From an uncultured Clostridia bacterium (GTDB taxonomy: Bacteria; Bacillota; Clostridia; Oscillospirales; Ruminococcaceae), in NCBI GenBank assembly GCA_947166945.1, contig CAMVGH010000006.1, forward strand, positions 1-49,138: 49,138 nt of DNA. The letters run 5' to 3'. Below, in pieces: positions 34,875 through 41,233 of the stretch. Both the position numbers and the translations under genes were made by a program. Under the pieces are notes generated by a model that saw only the letters and a list, made by a program, of their open reading frames with translations, made no database searches and had not been told where the DNA came from. Each line of letters begins with the position of its first letter. Positions within the stretch are counted from its first letter, which is position 1.

Positions 34875-36137
34875 ATGTCGGTACAGCGCAGGCTTATTAT
34901 AAAGGGCGGACGGCGGATAGAAGGAGAGATCGCCGTTCAGGGCGCAAAGAACAGCGCACTGCCGCTGCTGGCGGCGGCGGTGCTCTGCAAAGGACAGACG
35001 GAATTTCACAACTGCCCGGAACTGTCCGACTGCGGGGCGGCTTGCAGGATATTATCCTCGCTGGGCTGCACGTGCAGGAGAGAGGGCAAGGTGGTATGTA
35101 TAAACTCATCGGCGGTAAGCGGGACGGCAATATCCGAACGCCTGATGCGCGAGATGCGCTCGTCGATAATATTCATGGGGGCGCTGCTCGGACGAACGGG
35201 ACAGTGCAGGCTTTCTTTCCCCGGAGGCTGCGAGATAGGCTCGCGTCCGATAGACTTCCACCTCGACGCCTTTTGCCGGATGGGCGCAAAGATACGTGAG
35301 GAGCATGGCTGCATAGAATGCAGCGCTCCTAAACTCCGCGGTGCGCGGATATCATTCCCGATCCCTTCCGTCGGAGCGACAGAGAACGTGATGCTCGCGG
35401 CTGTTCTTGCCGAAGGGACCACCGAAATACACAACGCCGCACGTGAGCCGGAGATCTGCGATCTCGCGGGATATCTGACCCGGTGCGGCGCGAAGATCAG
35501 CGGAGCCGGCACCGGCACTGTAACAATAGAAGGCGTAAGAGAACTGAACGGCTGCTCATATACGGTAATGCCCGACAGGATAGCCGCGGCTACATATCTT
35601 TGCTGCGGAGCGATCACCCGCGGGGAGATTCTGCTCACAAAAGCGGATATCTCGTCCCTCGGACTTATTGTGCCGGTCCTTGAACAGACCGGATGCAGCA
35701 TATACGGTTTCGGCGGCGACAGCATTTATCTCAACGCCCGCAAAACTCTGAAAGCACCCCAGTCCATACGCACCGCGCCGTACCCGGGATTTCCCACGGA
35801 CGCGCAGCCGCCGCTTATGGCTCTGTGCGCAACACTCCCCGGTACTACTATATTCGTGGAGACCATTTTTGAGAACCGCTACCGTCATGTGAGCGAACTT
35901 ACAAGGCTGGGAGCAAAGATAAACACCGAGGGCAGAGTCGCGGTAGTGGAGGGCGTGAACCGGCTTACCGGAGCGGAGCTTGAAGCCTGCGACCTTCGGG
36001 GCGGTGCTGCTATGGCTGTTGCCGCGCTTTTTGCCGAGGGTACCACCAAGATAAGCAAGACCTGCTACATTGAACGCGGGTATGAGGATATGGAGGGCTG
36101 TCTTAAAAGCGTGGGCGCCGACATCAGAATGGGATAG
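34875..36137 (+). CDS. murA: UDP-GlcNAc 1-carboxyvinyltransferase MurA
   Basis: A 420-residue EPSP-synthase-fold enzyme for the first committed peptidoglycan step. Lys25-Asn26 sit in QGAKNSALPLL, the fosfomycin-target Cys119 in FPGGCEIGSRPIDFH, and the catalytic Asp in FPTDAQPPLMA. AAGGGTG precedes the ATG. Placement in the dcw cluster between murG and ftsQ occurs in some Clostridia, replacing murB seen elsewhere. It may be one of two MurA paralogues. Confidence 0.96.
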   Translation: MSVQRRLIIKGGRRIEGEIAVQGAKNSALPLLAAAVLCKGQTEFHNCPELSDCGAACRILSSLGCTCRREGKVVCINSSAVSGTAISERLMREMRSSIIFMGALLGRTGQCRLSFPGGCEIGSRPIDFHLDAFCRMGAKIREEHGCIECSAPKLRGARISFPIPSVGATENVMLAAVLAEGTTEIHNAAREPEICDLAGYLTRCGAKISGAGTGTVTIEGVRELNGCSYTVMPDRIAAATYLCCGAITRGEILLTKADISSLGLIVPVLEQTGCSIYGFGGDSIYLNARKTLKAPQSIRTAPYPGFPTDAQPPLMALCATLPGTTIFVETIFENRYRHVSELTRLGAKINTEGRVAVVEGVNRLTGAELEACDLRGGAAMAVAALFAEGTTKISKTCYIERGYEDMEGCLKSVGADIRMG

Positions 36138-36276
36138 CCGGATCGTGCTGCCGCTTTGCACCGATGTCTGACAAACGATTTGATTAAATCAATAAATATT
36201 CTCCTCTCCCGAAGATGAGGACTGCAAAAGCAGAAGACTGGTCACGGGCTTAAATGCGCAGCGCTCAGAGTCTTTC

Positions 36277-36329
36277 GGGAAGGGAGTCCGGGGGAGATGT
36301 CACCGCAGGTGACAGAGGGGCTTCCCCGG
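36277..36329 (+). repeat. Palindromic repeat element between murA and ftsQ
   Basis: GGAAGGGAGTCCGGGGGAG is followed by a TGTCACC-GCA-GGTGACA hairpin (36298-36314) and TTCCCCGG, so CCGGGG (36289-36294) and CCCCGG (36324-36329) close an outer stem. The left arm matches the element at 32281. The flanking ACTGAGCGCAGCGAATG-type sequence runs up to the region where ftsQ starts. Confidence 0.65.
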
Positions 36330-36410
36330 TACTGAGCGCAGCGAATGTATCGCAGTGAGGTGAGAAAGATACCTGATTTTCACAGGCTCAACAAGAGCAG
36401 GACAACAGAA

Positions 36411-37481
36411 ATGAACAGCGCGGAGCTTAATGCAAGGCTGCGCGAGGAAGCTGCGCGCTCTGCGAAGAACGCAAAGCGGAAGAAACCGGCACAGGAACAC
36501 AGCAAAAAGCAGCAGAAGATCTCCGAACAGACCAAAAAGCAGATGCCGCCGCAAAGCCCGGCACGCAAACGCCGGGAGCAGGAACTGAGACGGCAGGCGG
36601 AACTTGAGCTGAAAGAACGCAAACGACGCCGCAAACACGGAAGCAACGTCGTTTACTACGTTGCTCTCGCCGCGATCGCGGCGATCGTGTTCGCTGTGCT
36701 GTCCGTCACGGTTCTTTTCAATATCGAACAGATCATAGTGGCAGGAGATTCCATATACACCGACGAACAGATAATAGCCGCCAGCGAATTACAGGGAAAC
36801 GAGAACCTCGTCCGGCTCAATCTTTCCGGCACCGCCGAAAAGATACTCGATAAGCTCGTCGAGCTTGACAGCTGCCGCGTGGACAAGACCTATCCCTCCG
36901 CAGTCACCATTACCGTAGAGCCGTCCGTACCTATGGCCAATTTCTACTTCGGCGGGAGGAACTACGTTATTTCCCATACCGGCAGAGTCATGCGCATGGG
37001 GGAAGAAGACGAGAACTGTATGCGCATAATCGGCTATGAACCGGCGGATTCGGTGATCGTCGGCGGATTCGTCAAGGCAAAAGACGAAGAACAGGATATG
37101 CTCATCAAACAGATAAGCGATGCTGTCGAAAAGGGCGGCATAACCGATAAGATAACTACCGTCAATATCGCCGACCCTATCGGCATAAAAATGTCTTATG
37201 AGGACAGAGTGGAGATATTCCTCGGCACAGTGCTGCAGATAAACGAGAAAGTAAAGATCATAAATGAGCTTATAGACAATTATATCGCGAACACAGAGTA
37301 CGTTACCCTCGATGTTTCCGATATAAGCCAGGCAAGACAGCGCCCGATAACAACTTCCGGAGCCGCGACACTGCCGCCGGAGTCAGAAAACAGCGCCGAA
37401 ACCGATGAAAACGGCGATCCGGCCGATACAACACAGGACGGGGACGCTTCCGATTCCGAAGAACAGGTTACAGACAGGTAA
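36411..37481 (+). CDS. ftsQ: Cell division protein FtsQ/DivIB
   Basis: About 356 residues. A long basic cytoplasmic tail (1-82, many Lys/Arg/Gln) leads to one membrane helix (about 83-105, VVYYVALAAIAAIVFAVLSV), a POTRA domain starting FNIEQIIVAGDSIYTDEQII, the FtsQ beta domain, and an acidic low-complexity C-tail (SENSAETDENGDPADTTQDG). I place the start at ATG 36411 after AGCAGGA; ATG 36345 lies inside repeat-like DNA and lacks a ribosome site. It scaffolds FtsL/DivIC at the septum. Exact start is uncertain. Confidence 0.85.
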   Translation: MNSAELNARLREEAARSAKNAKRKKPAQEHSKKQQKISEQTKKQMPPQSPARKRREQELRRQAELELKERKRRRKHGSNVVYYVALAAIAAIVFAVLSVTVLFNIEQIIVAGDSIYTDEQIIAASELQGNENLVRLNLSGTAEKILDKLVELDSCRVDKTYPSAVTITVEPSVPMANFYFGGRNYVISHTGRVMRMGEEDENCMRIIGYEPADSVIVGGFVKAKDEEQDMLIKQISDAVEKGGITDKITTVNIADPIGIKMSYEDRVEIFLGTVLQINEKVKIINELIDNYIANTEYVTLDVSDISQARQRPITTSGAATLPPESENSAETDENGDPADTTQDGDASDSEEQVTDR

Positions 37482-37571
37482 CAGGTTGCACCAAAATATT
37501 CCATAAACCACTACATTTAGTCAGCAGAAGTTAAAAAAACACAAAATTTTGATTTTTTTTTAAAAAACCTA

Positions 37572-37637
37572 TTGAAATTTTTAACGAAATCTGCTACAAT
37601 TGAAAGTGAGAAATTTTGCGTATATAATGCGCAAAAT
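37572..37637 (+). promoter_or_regulatory. Tandem ftsZ promoters with palindrome over the second -10
   Basis: P1: TTGAAA (37572-37577), 17 nt, TACAAT (37595-37600). P2: TTGAAA (37600-37605), 17 nt, TATAAT (37623-37628). The last T of the P1 -10 is the first T of the P2 -35. An 8-bp inverted repeat ATTTTGCG (37613-37620) / CGCAAAAT (37630-37637) brackets the P2 -10 and would form a hairpin at the 5' end of P1 RNA. It looks like an operator. Confidence 0.75.
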
Positions 37638-37702
37638 CGTTCACAAATGCAGTAAATATGCACGGTGAGCCGTGAAGTATAAATATCAGGAGGTACATCA
37701 GA

Positions 37703-38923
37703 GTGGCAGTAGAGATCGATGAGGAAGGCTTCACAGTAGAGACAGAGGAGCCGGAGTTTGACCACCTTGACGAAAATGCCGTTTACAATATCCGCATAAA
37801 GGTATTCGGCGTCGGAGGAGGCGGCGGAAATGCCGTCGAGAATATGGCGAAAAAAGGTCTGCGCGACAAGAATTCAAAAGATGTTGCGCAGGATGATGTT
37901 GACATTGAGTATGTAGCGGTAAATACCGATGTCGCAGCACTTAAAAATAAGGACAAGACTATAATGCGCCGCGTACAGATAGGCAGAAAGTGCGCTAAGG
38001 GCCGCGGAGCCGGCGGACGTGCCGAAGTGGGCGCAGAAGCCGCAAGAGAAGATAAGGAAGAGATCGAGAAGTACCTCAAGGGCGCTTCCCTCGTGTTCAT
38101 CTCCGCAGGTATGGGCGGCGGCACGGGTACAGGCGCGGCTCCCGTTATCGCAGAGATAGCACAGGAAATGGGTATCCTCACCGTCGGCGTAGTCACAAAA
38201 CCCTTTGACTTTGAGCGCACACAGAAGATGAATCAGGCTATGAAGGGTATCGACGAGATCAGAAAGCATGTTGACGCTCTCGTTATCATTCCTAACCAGA
38301 AGCTGCTGCAGCTCAACGAAAAGGCTCTTACGGTACAGCAGGCATTCCTTATGGTAGATGACGTGCTCCACCGTTCGGTAAAGATAGTATCCGATATGAT
38401 AAACACCACAGCGCTCATAAACGTTGACTTCTCCGACCTGAGCACCATAATCAGGAACGCCGGCGACGCTCATATCGCTATCGGAAGCGGCACTGGCGAC
38501 AAGAAGGTAGAGGAAGCGGTATCACAGGTCGTAAACAGCCCGCTGCTTGAAACTTCCATAAAGAACGCAAGCAGACTGCTCGTTTACATTACACTGTCTC
38601 AGGACGCTCTCATGAGCGATGTTGACGAGGCTATGCAGGCTATCACAAGAGCTTGCGATCCCGACGCGGAGATCATCACCGGTGCAAACTACGGTCCCGC
38701 GGATATGAAGGATTCCATAACCATTTCCGTTATCGCGACCTGCTTCAAGGACAGCTTCGATGCCTCCGGCAGCGGTCCGAGCGTTGCCGAAGAGATCATC
38801 AGCAATACTTCCCAGAACAATTCCGGCAGCAGCTACACAAGCTACCTCAACAACAGAAAGAATCCCGGTACCGGCGACGATCCTTATACCGCCCTCGAAG
38901 ACCTCTTCAAGAGCAGATCATAA
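37703..38923 (+). CDS. ftsZ: Cell division tubulin FtsZ, divergent
   Basis: A 406-residue GTPase forming the Z ring. The start is GTG 37703 after AGGAGG. The tubulin signature GGGTGTGAAP, the loop GVGGGGGNAVENM, and the T7-loop region NVDFSDLSTIIRNAGDAHIA are present. Oddities: a 12-residue or so insert (RDKNSKDVAQDD) before IEYVAVNTD, GAGGRAEVG in place of the common GAGANPEVG, and a C-terminus ending YTALEDLFKSRS instead of the usual short FLR-type peptide that binds FtsA/ZapA-like partners. Still the likely main FtsZ because it closes the dcw cluster. Confidence 0.94.
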   Translation: MAVEIDEEGFTVETEEPEFDHLDENAVYNIRIKVFGVGGGGGNAVENMAKKGLRDKNSKDVAQDDVDIEYVAVNTDVAALKNKDKTIMRRVQIGRKCAKGRGAGGRAEVGAEAAREDKEEIEKYLKGASLVFISAGMGGGTGTGAAPVIAEIAQEMGILTVGVVTKPFDFERTQKMNQAMKGIDEIRKHVDALVIIPNQKLLQLNEKALTVQQAFLMVDDVLHRSVKIVSDMINTTALINVDFSDLSTIIRNAGDAHIAIGSGTGDKKVEEAVSQVVNSPLLETSIKNASRLLVYITLSQDALMSDVDEAMQAITRACDPDAEIITGANYGPADMKDSITISVIATCFKDSFDASGSGPSVAEEIISNTSQNNSGSSYTSYLNNRKNPGTGDDPYTALEDLFKSRS

Positions 38924-38936
38924 GCAGAATACAGAC

Positions 38937-38965
38937 AGCTCCTCCAAAATCGGGGGAGCTTTTTG
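38937..38965 (+). terminator. ftsZ terminator
   Basis: AGCTCCTCC (38937-38945), loop AAAATC, GGGGGAGCT (38952-38960), then TTTTG. It begins 13 nt after the ftsZ stop and ends the dcw cluster. Confidence 0.9.
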
Positions 38966-39020
38966 TATGATATGAATAAATAACAAGACTGCAAAATGTT
39001 GATTTTGTTCAAAAAATCGT

Positions 39021-39049
39021 TTGAAATATAACAAAAAGTGTGATATACT
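39021..39049 (+). promoter_or_regulatory. Promoter of the ABC-F gene
   Basis: -35 TTGAAA (39021-39026), 17-nt spacer, -10 TATACT (39044-39049), about 45 nt before the ATG. Near consensus. Confidence 0.85.
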
Positions 39050-39094
39050 ATTTATTGCTATACTATATATTAAAGAACAGAACGGAGAAAGATA

Positions 39095-40711
39095 ATGATA
39101 ACAGTCTCGAATGTAAGTCTGCAATTCGGCGGACAGATGCTTTTCAAGGACGTTGACCTGCTGTTCACCGAGGGAAACTGCTACGGCGTCATCGGTGCAA
39201 ACGGCGCCGGTAAGTCCACATTCCTGAAAATACTAAACGGCGAGCTTGAGCCTACCACCGGCAGCGTCACGATCCCGAAGGAACTGCGTATGTCGGTGCT
39301 GAGGCAGGATCACTTCGCTTTCGATGAATATACCGTGCAGGATACCGTCATAATGGGCAACAAACGCCTTTATGAAGTTATGAAAGAGAAGGACGAACTG
39401 TACGCAAAGGAAGATTTCACCGAAGAAGACGGCAACAAGGCAAGTGAGCTGGAAGCCGAATTCGCGGAACTCAACGGCTGGGAAGCCGAGAGCGACGCTT
39501 CCAAGCTGGTGCAGGGTCTGGGACTCGATGAAAGCATAATGTACAGCCAGATGTCGAGCCTTTCCGGCAACGAGAAGGTCAAGGTGCTGCTCGCGCAGGC
39601 GCTTTTCGGCAATCCCGATATCATTCTCATGGACGAGCCGACCAACCACCTCGATATAGACGCGGTCGCATGGCTGGAGGATTTCCTTGCCGAATACTTC
39701 GGGACAGTCATTGTCGTTTCCCATGACAGACATTTTCTGAATAACGTATGCACCCATACTGTCGATATCGACTACGGCAAGATAAAGATGTATGTCGGCA
39801 ACTACGAATTCTGGTATGAGTCCTCACAGCTCATTCAGAGAATGATAAAACAGCAGAACAAGAAGAATGAGGAAAAGATAAAGGAATTACAGACATTCAT
39901 TCAGCGTTTCTCGGCAAACAAGTCAAAGTCAAAGCAGGCTACCTCCCGCCGCAAGCTGCTCGATAAGCTCACAGTACAGGAACTCCCCGCCTCCAGCAGA
40001 CGCTATCCCTTCATAGGCTTCGATATGGAGCGCGAGCCGGGCAAGGATATCCTGCAGGTAAGCGGTATTTCCAAGACTATTGACGGTGTAAAGGTACTCG
40101 ACAATGTTTCCTTCACTGTCGGCAGAGAGGACAAGATCGCATTTTTCGCGGAAACGGAAATAGCAATAACTACACTTTTCCGCATAATTATGGGTGAACT
40201 CGAACCCGACGAGGGTACCTACAAGTGGGGCAGCACCATAACCCAGAGCTACTTCCCCATAGACTCCGACCACTTCTTCAACGGCTGCGATATGTCTATC
40301 CTCGACTGGATAAGACAGTATTCCAATGATGTGACCGAAGCGTATCTCCGCGGATTCCTCGGCAGGATGCTGTTCTCCGGCGACGATATCTACAAGCCCG
40401 TAAACGTCCTCTCCGGCGGTGAAAAGGTAAGATGTATGTTCTCCCGTATGATGCTCTTCAACTCCAACGCCCTTATCCTCGACCAGCCCACCAACCACCT
40501 CGATCTCGAAAGCATCACAGCCGTCAACAACGGTCTGCGTGACTTCAAAGGAGTCGTGCTGTTCGCTTCCCATGACCACGAGATCGTTCAGACCGTCGCC
40601 AACCGCATCATAGAGATAACCGAGTCCGGCTGCCGCGATAAAGTCGGCACCTACGAGGAATTCGTCGATTGGCGCCGCGCTCAGACCGGAGGAAGCGCGT
40701 TTACTCTGTAA
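39095..40711 (+). CDS. ABC-F ATPase of the YkpA/YbiT subfamily
   Basis: A 538-residue soluble protein of two ABC domains and no membrane part; ABC-F proteins act on the ribosome E site. Domain 1 has Walker A GANGAGKST, signature LSGNEKVKV and Walker B ILMDEPTNHLD. The linker FIQRFSANKSKSKQATSRRK lies near 270-290. Domain 2 has a degenerate Walker A (FFAETEIAITTLFRI), normal signature LSGGEKVRC, but Walker B LILDQPTNHLD, with Gln464 where catalytic Glu is expected. A weak Walker A2 is usual in this subfamily, the Gln is not. It has its own promoter. Not of the antibiotic-resistance branch, as judged by sequence pattern. Confidence 0.92.
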   Translation: MITVSNVSLQFGGQMLFKDVDLLFTEGNCYGVIGANGAGKSTFLKILNGELEPTTGSVTIPKELRMSVLRQDHFAFDEYTVQDTVIMGNKRLYEVMKEKDELYAKEDFTEEDGNKASELEAEFAELNGWEAESDASKLVQGLGLDESIMYSQMSSLSGNEKVKVLLAQALFGNPDIILMDEPTNHLDIDAVAWLEDFLAEYFGTVIVVSHDRHFLNNVCTHTVDIDYGKIKMYVGNYEFWYESSQLIQRMIKQQNKKNEEKIKELQTFIQRFSANKSKSKQATSRRKLLDKLTVQELPASSRRYPFIGFDMEREPGKDILQVSGISKTIDGVKVLDNVSFTVGREDKIAFFAETEIAITTLFRIIMGELEPDEGTYKWGSTITQSYFPIDSDHFFNGCDMSILDWIRQYSNDVTEAYLRGFLGRMLFSGDDIYKPVNVLSGGEKVRCMFSRMMLFNSNALILDQPTNHLDLESITAVNNGLRDFKGVVLFASHDHEIVQTVANRIIEITESGCRDKVGTYEEFVDWRRAQTGGSAFTL

Positions 40712-40717
40712 GCCTGA

Positions 40718-40784
40718 TCGCTGCGCTTGAGTGGTCGCTGCGCTTGAGTGCCTCCGGCGGCCAACCCCTTTAAAAAGGGGTTGG
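40718..40784 (+). repeat. Tandem 17-bp duplication plus palindrome after the ABC-F gene
   Basis: TCGCTGCGCTTGAGTG occurs at 40718-40733 and 40735-40750 (period 17). A 24-bp palindrome CCAACCCCTTT-AA-AAAGGGGTTGG (40761-40784) follows, without a U-run. It looks like a dispersed intergenic repeat; the real terminator is further on. The rest of this 520-base gene gap is described in the next entries. Confidence 0.6.
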
Positions 40785-40879
40785 ATCCCTAAACCGAACC
40801 GCTTCGCCTTGCAGATCCGTTAATGTGTGCTCCTGTGCGGAGAAATGTATTTAAACAAAAAAGAACCTTTGAAAAAATG

Positions 40880-40917
40880 CCTGTTGTTCCGATAAGAACG
40901 ACAGGTTTGTTTTTTTG
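40880..40917 (+). terminator. Terminator downstream of the ABC-F gene
   Basis: CCTGTTGTTC (40880-40889) pairs with GAACGACAGG (40896-40905), one U.G pair valid only on the plus strand, followed by TTTGTTTTTTT. It is 169 nt after the stop codon and isolates the speA promoter. Confidence 0.9.
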
Positions 40918-40947
40918 CCGTGTCAACCGATTACACTTTCTATGTAC

Positions 40948-40976
40948 TTGACAAAAAAATGTATTTATGCTATAAT
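40948..40976 (+). promoter_or_regulatory. Strong promoter of the polyamine operon
   Basis: Perfect hexamers TTGACA (40948-40953) and TATAAT (40971-40976), spacer exactly 17 nt. Transcription should start near 40981-40984, giving a leader of about 250 nt before speA. Confidence 0.9.
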
Positions 40977-41019
40977 ATGTATTGACCATTAAAAAAGCCC
41001 ATACGGACAGGCGGGTCAG

Positions 41020-41079
41020 ATGCCGAGAGCAGCAGGAAAAGCTGCATTATTGATTGAGTTAAAAGCTCAAATTTTATAA
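41020..41079 (+). CDS. Possible 19-residue leader peptide upstream of speA
   Basis: ATG 41020 to TAA 41079 encodes MPRAAGKAALLIELKAQIL. A purine-rich AGGCGGG lies 5-11 bases upstream and can be masked by pairing with the RNA 5' end. The GCAGC and TTGAG hairpins are inside the reading frame, so a ribosome would change the fold of the leader. Polyamine genes in other bacteria are known to use ornithine-sensing leader peptides (SpeFL in gamma-proteobacteria), but there is no sequence similarity visible. A chance ORF cannot be excluded. Confidence 0.35.
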   Translation: MPRAAGKAALLIELKAQIL

Positions 41080-41183
41080 GATGATAACTTTATAATCAGT
41101 CACTTGTGAAACGGTCAATAAGAACGGCATAGTCCGAACGGAATTCCGGAAGTATATTTTTTCCTTACGGATATAGACTATTT

Positions 41184-41212
41184 AAAGTGATACGATTATG
41201 TATCACTTTTTT
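41184..41212 (+). terminator. Intrinsic terminator (attenuator) just before speA
   Basis: AAAGTGATAC (41184-41193), loop GATTAT, GTATCACTTT (41200-41209), then TTTGTTTG. A perfect 10-bp stem with a U-run, ending about 20 nt before the speA ATG. As no gene ends in front of it, its natural role is premature termination of the leader transcript. Confidence 0.88.
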
Positions 41213-41233
41213 GTTTGTTACGGAAGTATAACT

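Larger units (their letters stand above)
40981..41217 (+). promoter_or_regulatory. Candidate attenuation leader / riboswitch of the polyamine operon
   Basis: TGACC (40983-40987) can pair with GGTCA at 41014-41018 (over the ribosome site of a small ORF) or, with flanks (A)TTGACC, with GGTCAA(T) at 41113-41119. CGGAC (41004-41008)/GTCCG (41132-41136) and ATGCCG (41020-41025)/CGGCAT (41125-41130) form a competing nested helix. GCAGC/GCTGC, TTGAG/CTCAA and TTATAAG/CTTTATAA are internal hairpins. GTCACTT (41099-41105) can pair with AAGTGAT (41185-41191), which would break the terminator stem. The promoter, leader and terminator before the first gene are typical of conditional attenuation. I see no conserved core of the SAM, lysine, guanidine, T-box, glycine or cobalamin classes. 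Confidence 0.6.

Noticed and set aside
36345-36410. Upstream ATG for ftsQ
   Set aside because: It is within repeat-like intergenic sequence without a ribosome site; ATG 36411 is preceded by AGCAGGA.
40135-40185. Degenerate second Walker A as sign of a pseudogene
   Set aside because: A weak Walker A2 with ..TTLF.I is common in this subfamily, and the frame is intact throughout.
39095-40711. ABC-F gene as an antibiotic-resistance (Vga/Lsa/OptrA type) determinant
   Set aside because: The sequence follows the housekeeping YkpA/YbiT pattern, including the linker and the weak Walker A2.
40761-40784. Palindrome CCAACCCC..GGGGTTGG as the ABC-F terminator
   Set aside because: There is no U-run after it, whereas a proper terminator occurs at 40880-40917.
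40981-41217. Identity of the speA leader as a known riboswitch (SAM, lysine, guanidine-I, T-box)
   Set aside because: The conserved cores I know, such as the T-box GGTGG sequence, the ykkC GGTCCGAGAG with its downstream purine segment, or the lysine-box core, are not present. A model search could still overturn this.
41198-41233. Upstream ATG for speA adding MYHFFVCYGSIT
   Set aside because: It lies in the terminator stem and has no ribosome site; ATG 41234 gives the family N-terminus.
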